DNA from: Mycolicibacterium vaccae NBRC 14118 = CIP 105934
GTDB taxonomy: Bacteria; Actinomycetota; Actinomycetes; Mycobacteriales; Mycobacteriaceae
Length of the DNA: 64,000 nt
Assembly: GCF_001552715.1 (NCBI RefSeq)
Contig: NZ_BCRS01000002.1
Location: forward strand, 1-64,000
Direction: 5' to 3'
Shown here: positions 30,732 to 40,495 of the stretch, piece after piece
How positions within the stretch are numbered: position 1 is the stretch's first letter
Layout: every line of letters begins with the position of its first letter
Notes under the pieces: model-generated
Database searches by the model: none
Told to the model about the DNA's origin: nothing
Seen by the model: only the letters and a program-made list of their open reading frames with translations
Translations under genes and position numbers: made by a program

Positions 30732-31678
30732 GTGCGATGACCGATGCGGCGGTCGGGATGGGCCGCTCCCTGGTCGGGGCCCGTCGTGCCCCCGCGGGTG
30801 GCGACATGCGCGCCGAATCCGATGCCCCGCAGCCACAGTGGCGCCTCGCGGTACGTGCGTTCGGGCGCGACAAGTGGGCGGTGGTGTCGCTGGGCGTGCT
30901 GGTCCTGGTGGCGCTGGCCGCGGTCTTCGCGCCGCTGCTGACGCCCTACAGTCCGGTGGCTGGTGACCCGGTCAACCGGCTGGCCGGCATCGGCACCGAC
31001 GGCCACCTGCTCGGCCTGGACGGGCAGGGTCGCGACATCTGGACCCGGCTGCTCTACGGCGGCCGCAACTCGTTGACCGTCGCGGTCGTCCCGGTGCTCG
31101 TCGTCTTCCCGCTGGCACTGATGATCGGACTGTTCGCCGGCTACCGGCGCAGCCGCGCCGGCGAGACGCTGATGCGGATCCTCGACGTGCTGTTCGCGTT
31201 CCCGTTGGTGCTGCTGGCGATCGCGCTGTCGGCGGTGCTGGGCGCGGGGCTGGGCAACGTGATGCTCGCGATCGGCATCACGCTGGTCCCGTACATGGCG
31301 CGGGTCGCCTACACCGCCACCGTTCAGGAGTCGTCCAAGGATTACATCGAGGCCGCCCGCGCCTACGGCGCCAACCCGGTGCTGCTGATGTTCCGCGAGC
31401 TGATGCCGAACGTGGTCGTCCAACTGCTCGTCTACGCCACCACGCTGTGCGGGCTGATGATCGTCGTGGCGTCGGGCCTGAGCTTCCTCGGCGTCGGCGT
31501 CATCCCACCCACGCCGGACTGGGGGATCATGACCGCCGACGGGAAAAACGTGCTGCTGGAGGGCATCTACCACGTCGCCACCATCCCGGGCCTGCTCATC
31601 CTTGTCGTCTCACTGGCGTTCAACCTCGTCGGTGACGGCATCCGTGACGCCCTCGACCCGCGAAAGCAGACCAACTGA
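30728..31678 (+). CDS. ABC transporter permease, DppC/NikC type
   Basis: The 316-residue protein has a hydrophilic N-terminus of about 50 residues, the first helix VVSLGVLVLVALAAVFAPLLTPY, HLLGLDGQGRDIWTRLLYGGRNSL (the GTD..GRD-type motif) and the EAA loop YIEAARAYGANPVLLMFRELMPN. It is the second permease of the importer. The ATG overlaps the stop of the first permease (ATGA). Confidence 0.92.
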   Translation: MSAMTDAAVGMGRSLVGARRAPAGGDMRAESDAPQPQWRLAVRAFGRDKWAVVSLGVLVLVALAAVFAPLLTPYSPVAGDPVNRLAGIGTDGHLLGLDGQGRDIWTRLLYGGRNSLTVAVVPVLVVFPLALMIGLFAGYRRSRAGETLMRILDVLFAFPLVLLAIALSAVLGAGLGNVMLAIGITLVPYMARVAYTATVQESSKDYIEAARAYGANPVLLMFRELMPNVVVQLLVYATTLCGLMIVVASGLSFLGVGVIPPTPDWGIMTADGKNVLLEGIYHVATIPGLLILVVSLAFNLVGDGIRDALDPRKQTN

Positions 31679-32559
31679 TGCACAACGCACTGGAGATCAG
31701 GAACCTGTCGGTCGACTTCCACACCGACGCAGGTGTGGTGCACGCGGTCAAGAACGCGAACATCACCGTCCGCGACGGCGGGATCCTCGGGCTGGTGGGG
31801 GAGTCCGGCTCGGGCAAGTCGGTCACCTCCCTGGCGGTGCTGCGTCTACTGGGCACCACCCGGGCCCGCATCACCAGCGGGGAGATCCTGTTCCGCGGCG
31901 AGAACCTGCTGGACAAGACCGACAAACAGATGCGCGCCATCCGCGGACCGCACATCGGCCTCGTCTCGCAGAACGCGCTGTCGGCGCTGGACCCGTCATT
32001 TACCATCGGCGCACAGCTCATGGAGGTGATCCGGCTGCACCAGCGCGTCGACAGGGCCGCCGCTCGAGCGAAAGCGCTCGAGGTGCTGGACCTGGTCGCC
32101 CTGCCGGACCCGAAGCGCCGGATGAAGTCCTACCCGCACGAGCTCTCCGGCGGTCAGCGTCAGCGCGTCGTCATCGCGATCGCACTGTCGTGCCGGCCCG
32201 AGCTGCTCCTGGCCGACGAGCCCACCACCGCGCTGGACGCGACCGTGCAGAAGCAGATCCTCGACCTGCTCGTCGAGATCAACCGGGAACTGGGCACGTC
32301 GATCCTGTTGGTGACCCACGACTTCGGCGTCGTTGCCCACGTGTGCACCGACGTCACCGTGATGCGCCGTGGGGACGTCCTCGAATCCGGCACCGTGGAC
32401 CAGGTGCTGAACCGGCCCCAGCACCCGTATACCAAGGGACTGATGCGCGCGGTGCCGCGGCTGCGCCTCGACGACGCCGAACGCGGGGTGCCGCGCGCCG
32501 ACCGGCGGCTGTTCGAGTTCCACGGCGACACCACGAAGGAGACCGCCGATGTCGCGTAA
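31678..32559 (+). CDS. ABC transporter ATPase, DppD type
   Basis: The 293-residue ATPase has Walker A GESGSGKS, the Q-loop [17 protein letters not shown], signature [15 protein letters not shown] and Walker [17 protein letters not shown], plus the C-terminal oligopeptide/dipeptide extension ([14 protein letters not shown]). It hydrolyses ATP for the importer together with the following ATPase. Start and preceding stop overlap as TGATG. Confidence 0.92.
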   Translation: MHNALEIRNLSVDFHTDAGVVHAVKNANITVRDGGILGLVGESGSGKSVTSLAVLRLLGTTRARITSGEILFRGENLLDKTDKQMRAIRGPHIGLVSQNALSALDPSFTIGAQLMEVIRLHQRVDRAAARAKALEVLDLVALPDPKRRMKSYPHELSGGQRQRVVIAIALSCRPELLLADEPTTALDATVQKQILDLLVEINRELGTSILLVTHDFGVVAHVCTDVTVMRRGDVLESGTVDQVLNRPQHPYTKGLMRAVPRLRLDDAERGVPRADRRLFEFHGDTTKETADVA

Positions 32560-33361
32560 CGAACCATTGATCCGCGTCACCGACCTCACCAAGGTGTTCT
32601 CCGTGCGCGGCGAGGACGGCAGACGCGGCGACTTCGTCGCGGTGGACTCGGTCAGCTTCGACATCCACCGGGGCGAAACCTTCGGCCTGATCGGTGAATC
32701 GGGGTCCGGCAAGACCACCACCGGCCGCATGGTCATGCGTCTGGAGACACCCACCTCGGGGTCGGTGACCTTCGACGGCAACGAACTGGTCGGCCTGTCG
32801 GACCTGGACATGCGCCGCTACCGACGGCACATCCAGATGGTGTTCCAGGACTCGGGTTCGGCGTTCAACCCGCGACGCAGCGTCGGCGCGCAGATCGCCT
32901 ACCCGCTGACCCTCTTCCGTGCCGTCGACTCACCGGCCGAGGCCCGCAAGAAAACCCTGGAGCTGCTGGACCGGGTCGGCATGCTGCCGTCGCACTACGA
33001 CCGCTACATCCACGAGTTCTCCGGTGGGCAGCGCCAGCGCCTCGGCATCGCCCGCGCGCTGGTCACCGACCCCGAGTTCGTCGTCCTGGACGAACCCACC
33101 GCGGCACTGGACGTGTCCGTACAGGCGCAGATCCTCAACCTGCTCAAAGACCTTCAGCGCGAACGCAAGCTGACGATGTTGTTGATCACCCACAACCTCG
33201 CGCTCGTGGAGCACATGTGCGAACACGCCGGCGTCCTCGACCACGGCAGGCTCGTCGAGTCCGGCCCGGTCGACCAGCTGCTCACCGAGCCGGGCACCGA
33301 GATCACCCGCAAGCTCGTCGACGCCGTGCTCGAACCGGACCTGACTGCGGCCGCCGGCTGA
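32549..33361 (+). CDS. ABC transporter ATPase, DppF type
   Basis: The 270-residue ATPase has Walker [28 protein letters not shown] at the Q-loop, signature [15 protein letters not shown] and Walker [17 protein letters not shown]. It is the second ATPase of the peptide/nickel-type importer and overlaps the first by 11 bases. Its C-terminus is shorter than usual for DppF. Confidence 0.92.
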   Translation: MSRNEPLIRVTDLTKVFSVRGEDGRRGDFVAVDSVSFDIHRGETFGLIGESGSGKTTTGRMVMRLETPTSGSVTFDGNELVGLSDLDMRRYRRHIQMVFQDSGSAFNPRRSVGAQIAYPLTLFRAVDSPAEARKKTLELLDRVGMLPSHYDRYIHEFSGGQRQRLGIARALVTDPEFVVLDEPTAALDVSVQAQILNLLKDLQRERKLTMLLITHNLALVEHMCEHAGVLDHGRLVESGPVDQLLTEPGTEITRKLVDAVLEPDLTAAAG

Positions 33362-33370
33362 AAGGACACC

Positions 33371-34726
33371 ATGACCGAAGTACTCGCCGCCGAACCCACC
33401 ACGGTGCCCGACCCCGTCGACGCGGTACGCGCAGCGCTCGCCCAGATCGCCCGCACCGAGGACGCGGTGCAGGCGTTCGCCGCGGTCTTCGCCGACGAGG
33501 CGCTCGCCGTGGCGCAGCACCAGCGCGAGACCGGACCGGCCGGAGCGCTGGCCGGACTCCCGGTCGTCGTCAAGGACATCTACGACGTCGGCGGCTACCG
33601 CACCGGCAACGGATCACCGGGCGCCCCCGAGCATCTGGCCGCCGAGGACGCCGAGGCGGTGCGGCGGATACGCGCCGCAGGCGCGATCGTGCTCGGCAAG
33701 ACCACCACCCACGAGTACGCCTACGGCGTCAGCACCCCGCCGACGCGGAACCCGTGGTCGCCGGACCGCATCCCCGGCGGCTCCAGCGGGGGCACCGGGG
33801 CTGCCATCGCCGCCGGGGTGACGACCGCCGGGCTGGGCACCGACACCGGAGGATCGATCCGCATCCCGGCCGCGCTGTGCGGGGTCACCGGCCACAAGCC
33901 GACGTTCGGCACGGTGAGCCGGCGCGGGGTCAGCGCACTCAGTTCCACGCTGGACCACACCGGGCCGCTGGGCCGCACCGTCGAGGACACCGTCGCCCTG
34001 CTGGAGGTGATCGCCGGCCACGACCCGGCCGATCCGTACAGCAGCACCGGGCCGGTGCCGGACTTCCGCAGCGAATTCGACCGCGGCATGGACGGTTTGA
34101 CCATCGGGGTCGCCGAGCCGTACTTCTGTGACCGCCTGGCCCCCGACGTGGCCGCGACCTTCGACGACGCGGTGCGCATCCTGGAACGGGCCGGGGCAAC
34201 GATCCGCCGGGTGACGTTCACCGACGTCGAGCTGTGCCCGCACGTGGTCAACGTCGTCTGCGGCGTCGAGGCCGCCACCTGGCACGCCGCCCAGACCGGC
34301 ATGAGCCCGGACAAGTTCGGCGACGACGTGCGACAGGCCCTCGCCGTCGGCGCGGCCTACACCGGCGTCGAGTACCTGGAGGCGCTGCGCGCCCGCGCCG
34401 CGGTCATCGCGGGTATGGAGGCGATGTTCGCCGAGGTGGACGTGCTCGTGTCGGCCACCATCGCGATGACGGCCCCGCCGTACGGTTCGACCGAGGTCGA
34501 CCTGGGCGGCACGACCGTACGGATTCTCGACGGCATCAACGCGCTGACTGTCCCCGCCAACGTCACCGGGATGCCGGCGCTGACCGTGCCCGCGGGTTTC
34601 GGCGCCGACGGACTGCCGATCGGCCTGCAGCTGATGGCCCGTCCCGGCGCCGACGCGACGGTGCTCGGCGCCGGACGCCGCTTCGAGACACTCGCCGGCG
34701 GTGTGCGCGTGCCAGTTCTGACGTGA
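33371..34726 (+). CDS. Amidase signature (AS) family hydrolase 1
   Basis: The 451-residue enzyme has the complete AS triad: K68 in PVVVKDI, cis-serine S138 in PGGSSGG and nucleophile S162 in DTGGSIR. AS enzymes hydrolyse amide, carbamoyl or ureido bonds in the cytoplasm; AtzE, AtzF and glutamyl-tRNA amidotransferase subunit A belong here. It starts 10 bases after the ATPase gene with GAAAGGAC before the ATG. The adjoining AtzG-like gene suggests an AtzE-like role, but the true substrate is not known. Confidence 0.9.
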   Translation: MTEVLAAEPTTVPDPVDAVRAALAQIARTEDAVQAFAAVFADEALAVAQHQRETGPAGALAGLPVVVKDIYDVGGYRTGNGSPGAPEHLAAEDAEAVRRIRAAGAIVLGKTTTHEYAYGVSTPPTRNPWSPDRIPGGSSGGTGAAIAAGVTTAGLGTDTGGSIRIPAALCGVTGHKPTFGTVSRRGVSALSSTLDHTGPLGRTVEDTVALLEVIAGHDPADPYSSTGPVPDFRSEFDRGMDGLTIGVAEPYFCDRLAPDVAATFDDAVRILERAGATIRRVTFTDVELCPHVVNVVCGVEAATWHAAQTGMSPDKFGDDVRQALAVGAAYTGVEYLEALRARAAVIAGMEAMFAEVDVLVSATIAMTAPPYGSTEVDLGGTTVRILDGINALTVPANVTGMPALTVPAGFGADGLPIGLQLMARPGADATVLGAGRRFETLAGGVRVPVLT

Positions 34727-34768
34727 CCCTGCCGATGTGACCTACCACCGCAACCCCGAGGAGATGCC

Positions 34769-34966
34769 ATGTCCCACACCACACCCGAACCATCCGCGGA
34801 GGAGATCGCCGCGGTCTTCGAGTACGCCGGCCTGACCGTCCCTGCGGAGCGGCTGGCCGAGCATTACGAGACCTATGCGTCCACCCTCGCGCTGATCCGC
34901 CGCGCCTCGGTCGACGAGCTGGGCGAGACCGTCCCCGCGGTCGGGTTCCACGCCGGCTGGCACTGA
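34769..34966 (+). CDS. AtzG-like/GatC-like small amidase partner (DUF4089 type)
   Basis: The 65-residue protein EEIAAVFEYAGLTVPAERLAEHYETYASTLALIRRASVDELGETVPAVGFHAGWH has the two-helix-plus-tail pattern of AtzG and GatC-like proteins, which wrap around an AS amidase and stabilise it; AtzG was identified as the small partner of the carboxybiuret hydrolase AtzE. It sits between the two amidase genes, with GAGGAG before the ATG, and could serve either. It is a key clue that the operon handles a biuret- or ureide-like compound. Confidence 0.65.
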   Translation: MSHTTPEPSAEEIAAVFEYAGLTVPAERLAEHYETYASTLALIRRASVDELGETVPAVGFHAGWH

Positions 34967-35004
34967 CCGGTCCGCCCTACCAGCACTGAGAAAGGCACAC
35001 CCTG

Positions 35005-36411
35005 ATGGAACTGTACGAACTCCCGCTCATCGAGGTCGCGGCGAAGATCAAGGCCAAGGAGGTCTCGCCGGTCGAGGTGACCCGCTCGTCGCTGCAGCGG
35101 CTCGAGGAGACCGAGCCCGCGCTGACCGCGTTCGTCACCACCACACCCGAGATAGCTCTGGAGCAGGCCAAGATCGCCGAGAAGGAGATCGCCGACGGCA
35201 ACTACCGTGGGCCGCTGCACGGCATCCCGTTGGGCGTCAAGGACCTCTACGACACCGCCGGGGTGAAGACCACCTCGAGCTCCGCGCAGCGGGACACCTA
35301 TGTGCCCGAGGTCGACTCGGTGTCCGTCGCGAAACTCTTCGACGCCGGGATGATCCTGATCGGCAAGACTCACACGCACGAATTCGCCTACGGCGCAACG
35401 ACACCGACTTCGGGGAATCCGTGGGCGCCGGACCGGACACCGGGTGGATCCAGCGGTGGCTCGGGTGCGGCCGTCGGTGCGGGTGTGGTGCACGTCGCGC
35501 TGGGCAGCGACACCGGCGGATCGATCCGCATCCCGGCGGCGTTGTGCGGCACCGTCGGGCTGAAACCGACCTACGGGCGCGCCTCCCGCGTCGGGGTGGC
35601 CTCGCTGTCCTGGTCGCTGGACCACGTCGGCCCGCTGAGCCGCAACGTGATCGACTCCGCGCTCGTGATGACGGCGATGTCCGGCTACGACCGGCGCGAC
35701 CCCGCGACCGTGGATCGGCCCGTGCCCGACATGGCCGACGGCATCGACGCCGGGGTCGCCGGTAAGAAGATCGGCATCCCCACCAACTACTACACCGAGC
35801 AGATCGACCCCGAGGCCGCCGCCGCGGCCGCGACGGCCGCCGCGATCCTGGAGGGGCTGGGCGCAGAACTGGTCGAGGTGCAGATCCCGCTGGCCGAACA
35901 CATCATCCCGACTGAGTGGGCGATCATGATGCCCGAGGCCGCCGCCTACCATCACGACCGCCTGCGCCACTCGCCGGAGAAGTTCACCGACGAGGTGCGC
36001 ACGCTGCTGGAGATCGGAGCCGCGGAACTGGCCACCGACTACGTCAACGCGCTGCGGCTGCGCACCCTGATCCAGGGCGCGTGGCGGGACATGTACGACG
36101 GCATCGACGTGCTGCTCGCACCCACCCTGGTGGGCCCGGCGACGCTGCGGTCCGACCCGTTCATCACGTGGCCCGACGGCACGGCCGAGGCCGCGACGGC
36201 CGCGTACGTGCGCTACTCGGCGCCGGCCAATGTCACCGGGCTGCCGTCGCTGTCGGTGCCCGCCGCCTTCACCTCCGGCGGTCTCCCGCTCGGCGTGCAG
36301 ATTCTCGGCAAGCCGTTCGCCGAGCCGGAGATCCTGCAGGTCGGCTATGCGCTGGAACAGAATTCGGACGTCGTCGGCCGGATCGCCCCGGTCACCGCAA
36401 AGGCGGCCTAG
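35005..36411 (+). CDS. Amidase signature (AS) family hydrolase 2
   Basis: The 468-residue enzyme has K79 in PLGVKDL, S149 in PGGSSGGSGAAV and S173 in DTGGSIRIP, the full Ser-cisSer-Lys triad, with the same spacing as amidase 1. The N-terminus (IEVAAKIKAKEVSPVEVTRSSLQRLEETEPALTAFV) resembles GatA/AtzE-type amidases. GAAAGGC precedes the ATG. It is followed two bases later by ureE, so the product is made with the urease proteins. Confidence 0.9.
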   Translation: MELYELPLIEVAAKIKAKEVSPVEVTRSSLQRLEETEPALTAFVTTTPEIALEQAKIAEKEIADGNYRGPLHGIPLGVKDLYDTAGVKTTSSSAQRDTYVPEVDSVSVAKLFDAGMILIGKTHTHEFAYGATTPTSGNPWAPDRTPGGSSGGSGAAVGAGVVHVALGSDTGGSIRIPAALCGTVGLKPTYGRASRVGVASLSWSLDHVGPLSRNVIDSALVMTAMSGYDRRDPATVDRPVPDMADGIDAGVAGKKIGIPTNYYTEQIDPEAAAAAATAAAILEGLGAELVEVQIPLAEHIIPTEWAIMMPEAAAYHHDRLRHSPEKFTDEVRTLLEIGAAELATDYVNALRLRTLIQGAWRDMYDGIDVLLAPTLVGPATLRSDPFITWPDGTAEAATAAYVRYSAPANVTGLPSLSVPAAFTSGGLPLGVQILGKPFAEPEILQVGYALEQNSDVVGRIAPVTAKAA

Positions 36412-36412
36412 C

Positions 36413-36859
36413 GTGCGGTTGCTCGACGACGTCGTCGGGTGGGTCCACGACGACGTCGTCGCCTCCCGGCTGCAGGAGCTGCGCCACCAGCACGCCGTGG
36501 AGTACGTGCACCTCGACGTCTACGACCTCGACCGCAGGCGGTTGCGGGTGACCTCCGACGCGGGCGTGGACTATGCCGTCGCGCTGACCGGCGACACCGG
36601 GCTCGCCGACGGCGCCGTGCTGCTGCTGGAGGACGACCGTGCCGTCGTGGTACGTGCCGGCGCACCGACTCGGATGACGTTGCGGGCGTGCGACATCGGG
36701 TCGGCGTTACAGCTGGGGTTCCTCGCCGGGCATCTGCACTGGAAGGTCGACCGCGACGACGACACGCTGGTCGTGCACCTGGAGTCGGCGGAGTCGGACT
36801 ACACGGCCCGCATCGCCGATCTGCTGGACAGCGGCCGCGTCGAGCGTGTCGATGACTGA
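36413..36859 (+). CDS. ureE: Urease accessory protein UreE (nickel chaperone)
   Basis: The 148-residue protein has the UreE N-terminal beta domain (HLDVYDLDRRRLRVTSDAGVDYAVAL) and the C-terminal metal-binding domain with AFQLGFLAGHLHWKVDR-like LQLGFLAGHLHW, where the conserved nickel-binding histidine lies. It lacks the histidine-rich tail found in many UreE proteins. UreE hands nickel to UreG during urease activation. The GTG start is one base after the amidase stop region; the 3' end overlaps ureF. Confidence 0.8.
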   Translation: MRLLDDVVGWVHDDVVASRLQELRHQHAVEYVHLDVYDLDRRRLRVTSDAGVDYAVALTGDTGLADGAVLLLEDDRAVVVRAGAPTRMTLRACDIGSALQLGFLAGHLHWKVDRDDDTLVVHLESAESDYTARIADLLDSGRVERVDD

Positions 36860-37517
36860 CGCGGGGCAGCTGCTCGCGGCGATCAGGTTCGCCGACAGTG
36901 CGTTTCCCTCCGGGAGCTTTGCGTTCTCGTCGGGGCTGGAGGGGTCGCACCGCGACGGCCTGGTGTGCGACGAGGACGACGTCGCCGCGTTCGTCGCCGA
37001 GCAGCTGCACGGCCGCTGGCACCACTGTGACCGGGTGCTGCTGCGCAGCGCATGGGCCGCAGACCCGGCCGCGGCCGACCAGCTCGCCGAGGCTTCGGCG
37101 ACCATGTCGGTGCTGCGTGAGGCCTCCCGCCGGGCGGGCGCGGCCACGCTGGCCACGTTCAGCGCGGTCGTCGGCGCCGGGGCGGCGGAGGTGGCCGACT
37201 ACCGTGACCGTGTCCTGGCCGGGACCGCGCCCGGCCATCTGCCGGTCGTACAGGCGGTGTGCCTGCGCGCCGCGGGCCTGACGCTGGCCACCGCCGAGAC
37301 GGTGGTCATATGGCAGGTGCTGTCCGGAATCACCGGCGCGGCACTGCGTCTCGGGATCATCGGGCATCTCGGGGCTCAGCGGATCGCGACGACGCTCACC
37401 CCGCGTCTGCTCGACGTGCTGGCCCTGCGGCCGCGCACCACCCCCGCCCCGTTCACCGCCTACGCCGACATCGCGGCGCAACGCCGCGGCGACGGCGTGC
37501 GCCTGTTCGCCAGCTGA
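36846..37517 (+). CDS. ureF: Urease accessory protein UreF
   Basis: The 223-residue helical protein starts LLAAIRFADSAFPSGSFAFSSGLEG, the conserved UreF block, and has VVQAVCLRAAGLTLATAETVVIWQVLSGITGAALRLGIIGHLGAQRI later. UreF forms the UreD-UreF-UreG complex that loads nickel into apo-urease. It overlaps ureE by 14 bases; an ATG two codons downstream (36852) is an equally good start. Confidence 0.88.
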   Translation: MSMTDAGQLLAAIRFADSAFPSGSFAFSSGLEGSHRDGLVCDEDDVAAFVAEQLHGRWHHCDRVLLRSAWAADPAAADQLAEASATMSVLREASRRAGAATLATFSAVVGAGAAEVADYRDRVLAGTAPGHLPVVQAVCLRAAGLTLATAETVVIWQVLSGITGAALRLGIIGHLGAQRIATTLTPRLLDVLALRPRTTPAPFTAYADIAAQRRGDGVRLFAS

Positions 37518-37527
37518 GGAGAGACGA

Positions 37528-38190
37528 TTGAATCTGACACCCACCGAACTCGAGCGGCTGACCGTGTTCAGCGCCGCGGAACTGGCGCGGCGCAACCTGC
37601 GCGAGGGTGTGCTGCTCAGCCACCCCGAGGCGGTGGCGCTGCTGGTCGACGAGGTGCTGCTGGCCGCCCGCAAGAACCTGGCCTACGACGAGGTGATCGA
37701 CCACGCCTGCGGGCTGCTGGACGCCGCGCAGTGTGAGCCAGGAGTGCCCGATATGGTCGGCATCGTCGCGGTCGACGCGTCATTTCCCGACGGGACCAAA
37801 CTGGTGACGCTGATCGATCCGATCACGCAGGGCCAGGACGCGATCCGGCCCGGCGAGGTCATCGTCGGCGAGGAACCGGTGCAGCTGTTCCCCGGCGCGC
37901 CACGGATCGCACTCACCGTCGTCAACCGCGGCGACCGCGACATCCAGGTGCGCAGCCAGTCGCACTTCTTCGAGACCAATGCGGCGCTGGAGTTCGACCG
38001 GCGCGCGGCGTGGGGTCACAAGCTCGACATCCCGTCCGGATCCGGGGTGCGTTTCGAACCCGGCATACCCGTCGAGATCCAACTGGTCCCGATGGCCGGG
38101 GACCGCGTCATCCACGGGTTCTCCGGCGCCGCGGACGGACCCCTGGACGCCGAGGGCGCGCTGGAGCACGCGGTCGGTGGACTGTCATGA
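37528..38190 (+). CDS. Fused urease gamma-beta subunit (UreAB)
   Basis: The 220-residue protein joins urease gamma (residues 1-100: LTPTELERLTVFSAAELARRNLREGVLLSHPEAVALL... DGTKLVTLIDPI) to beta (about 107-215: IRPGEVIVGEEPVQLFPGAPRIALTVVNRGDRDIQVRSQSHFFETNAALEFDR). Mycobacterium tuberculosis has separate ureA and ureB, so this fused form marks a different urease lineage, known from Streptomyces-type second ureases. TTG start with AGGAGAG six bases upstream. It precedes ureC by a four-base overlap. Confidence 0.88.
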   Translation: MNLTPTELERLTVFSAAELARRNLREGVLLSHPEAVALLVDEVLLAARKNLAYDEVIDHACGLLDAAQCEPGVPDMVGIVAVDASFPDGTKLVTLIDPITQGQDAIRPGEVIVGEEPVQLFPGAPRIALTVVNRGDRDIQVRSQSHFFETNAALEFDRRAAWGHKLDIPSGSGVRFEPGIPVEIQLVPMAGDRVIHGFSGAADGPLDAEGALEHAVGGLS

Positions 38191-39893
38191 CCGCGATCGA
38201 CCGCCAGGCCTACGCCCGCGTGTTCGGGCCCACCACCGGCGACCGCGTGCGGCTGGCCGACTCCGAACTGTTCGTCGAGGTCGAGCACGACCACACCGTG
38301 CCGGGCTACGAACTGCTCAGCGGCGCGGGCAAGAGCGTGCGCGACGGCGAAGGCTACCGGCCCTCGACCAGGGTGTCCGACGGTGCGCTGGACTACGTGA
38401 TCATGAACGCGTTGATCGTCGACGCGGTGACCGGGATCATCAAGGCGGACATCGGCATTCGCGACGGACGCATCGTCGGCATCGGCAAGGCCGGCAACCC
38501 CGACACCATGCCCGGTGTGACCGACGGCATGGTCGTCGGTACGGCGACCACGCCGATCCCCGCCGAGGGCATGATCGTCACCGCCGGCGCCATCGAGACC
38601 CACGCGCACCTGATCTCCCCGCAACAGACCGAGCACGCGTTGTCCACCGGCACCACCACCCTGATCGGGGGCTCGCTCGGGCCGACGTTCGAGGTCGCCA
38701 CCGGCGGCCCGCGCAATCTCGGTCTGTTCCTCAAGGCCGGCGAGTACACGCCGATGAACTACGTCCCGTTCGGACGCGGCTCGTCGGATCCGGCCGCGGT
38801 GCTCGAGATGGTGGCGGCCGGGGCGGGTGCGGTCAAGATCCACGAGGATTTCGGGGCGTCACCGGCGATCATCGACCAGACGCTGGTGGCCGCGGACTCC
38901 GCGGACTTCGCAGTGCATCTGCACACCGACTCGATCAACGAGTTCGGCTTCTCCGAGACCACGATGGCCACCATCGGTGACCGGACCATCCACCTGTACC
39001 ACGTCGAGGGCGCGGGCGGCGGACACGCGCCCGACCTGATCCGCTGTGTCGGCTACGACAACGTCATCCCGGGCACCACCAATCCGACGAACCCGTACAC
39101 CCTCGGCGGGCTCGACGAGGGTGTACCGATGACGATGCTTGCGCACCTGATGAATTGGGACGTCCCGGAGGATGTCGCGTTCGCCGAGGCGAGGATCCGG
39201 CCGCAGACCATGGTGGCCGAGGACTTCCTGCACGACATGGGCGCGATCTCGATCTTCGGCAGCGACACCCAGGGCATGGGCCGGGTCGCCGAGAACATCG
39301 CCAACTGCTGGCAGCTGGCATCGGTGATGAAACAGCGCGTCGGCCGGCTTCCGGAGGAGACCACCGCCGCCGCCGACAACGAGCGGGTCAAGCGCTACAT
39401 CGCCAAACTCACGATCAACCCGGCCCTGTCGGTGGGGGCCGCGGCGCACATCGGCTCCGTCGAGGTGGGCAAGGTCGCCGATCTGGTCATCTGGCATCCG
39501 GCGTTCTTCGGCGTCAAACCGAAGGTGGTGCTCAAGAACGGGTTCGTGGCGTGGGCCGCGCTCGGGGACGCCGCCGGGTCGATCTCGTCGTCCGAGCCGG
39601 TGATCCAGCGCGCGAACTGGGGCGCGCTCGGGGACGCTGCCGCCGAGCTGGGGTTCGTGTTCATGTCGTCGCTGGCCGTCGAGGCGGGCGTGCCGCAGCG
39701 GCTCGGGCTGCGCAAGAACGTGCTGCCCATCTCCTCGGTGCGGGGTCTGCGCAAGAGCGACATGGTGCGCAACAGCGCGCTGCCGCACGTCGAGGTCGAC
39801 CCGCGGACGTTCGACGTCCGCGCCGACGGCGAGCTGCTCACCGCCGAACCCGCTGTGACGGTGCCGTTCTCGCGGAAGTACCTGCTGCGGTGA
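38187..39893 (+). CDS. ureC: Urease alpha subunit, non-canonical (flap Cys replaced by Ala)
   Basis: The 568-residue protein keeps all nickel-site residues at the same numbers as Klebsiella urease: H139/H141 in ETHAHL, carbamylated K217 and H219 in [11 protein letters not shown]246 in [12 protein letters not shown]272 in [14 protein letters not shown]360 in GSDTQGMGR. The mobile flap reads [11 protein letters not shown] instead of MLMVCHHLD, so Cys319 is Ala while His320 remains. It should hydrolyse urea or a close relative to ammonia and carbamate, perhaps with altered flap behaviour. ATGA overlap with ureAB. Confidence 0.88.
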   Translation: MTAIDRQAYARVFGPTTGDRVRLADSELFVEVEHDHTVPGYELLSGAGKSVRDGEGYRPSTRVSDGALDYVIMNALIVDAVTGIIKADIGIRDGRIVGIGKAGNPDTMPGVTDGMVVGTATTPIPAEGMIVTAGAIETHAHLISPQQTEHALSTGTTTLIGGSLGPTFEVATGGPRNLGLFLKAGEYTPMNYVPFGRGSSDPAAVLEMVAAGAGAVKIHEDFGASPAIIDQTLVAADSADFAVHLHTDSINEFGFSETTMATIGDRTIHLYHVEGAGGGHAPDLIRCVGYDNVIPGTTNPTNPYTLGGLDEGVPMTMLAHLMNWDVPEDVAFAEARIRPQTMVAEDFLHDMGAISIFGSDTQGMGRVAENIANCWQLASVMKQRVGRLPEETTAAADNERVKRYIAKLTINPALSVGAAAHIGSVEVGKVADLVIWHPAFFGVKPKVVLKNGFVAWAALGDAAGSISSSEPVIQRANWGALGDAAAELGFVFMSSLAVEAGVPQRLGLRKNVLPISSVRGLRKSDMVRNSALPHVEVDPRTFDVRADGELLTAEPAVTVPFSRKYLLR

Positions 39894-40495
39894 GGGCCGC
39901 GAGGATCGGTATCGGCGGTCCGGTCGGGTCCGGCAAGACCGCGCTCGTCGAGGCGCTGCTGGCCGGGTTCGCCGCCCGCGGACGGGTGCTGTCGGTGATC
40001 ACCAACGACCTGGTCACCGCTGAGGACGCCGAGCGGGTGCGCCGGTCCGGGCTGATCGATCCGAGGCGGGTCCGCGCGGTCGAGGCGGGCGGCTGCCCGC
40101 ACACCGTGATCCGGGAGGACCCGTCGCTGAACATCGCCGCCGCCGACGCACTGGAGGCGGAGTTCCCCGACACCGAGATGATCCTGCTGGAATCCGGCGG
40201 GGACAACCTGGCATCCACCTTCTCGCGCGACCTGGTCGACTACTGGCTGTTCGTGATCGACGTGGCCGGCGGTGACGACATCCCGCGCAAACGGGGGCCG
40301 GGCGTGCTGCGCTGTGATCTGTTGGTGGTCAACAAGGTCGACCTCGCTCCGCACGTGGGTGTGGACCTGCCGCTGATGCTGAAGGAGGCCGACGAGGTGC
40401 GGGCGGGCCGCCCCGTCGTCGCGATCAGCGCGCGCGGCGGCGACGGGCTGGACGCGCTGATGGACGTGCTCGAACGCGAAGTGCTGTTCGTGTGA
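39890..40495 (+). CDS. ureG: Urease accessory GTPase UreG
   Basis: The 201-residue GTPase has the P-loop GGPVGSGKT, the metal-binding CPH in [36 protein letters not shown] and the NKVD guanine motif. UreG delivers nickel to urease at the cost of GTP. The GTG start overlaps the ureC stop (GTGA). It is slightly shorter at the N-terminus than usual and lacks a histidine-rich leader. Confidence 0.92.
   Translation: MRAARIGIGGPVGSGKTALVEALLAGFAARGRVLSVITNDLVTAEDAERVRRSGLIDPRRVRAVEAGGCPHTVIREDPSLNIAAADALEAEFPDTEMILLESGGDNLASTFSRDLVDYWLFVIDVAGGDDIPRKRGPGVLRCDLLVVNKVDLAPHVGVDLPLMLKEADEVRAGRPVVAISARGGDGLDALMDVLEREVLFV

Noticed and set aside
38859-39788. A 309-codon minus-strand frame opposite ureC
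   Set aside because: It mirrors a fully conserved urease gene and has no features of its own.
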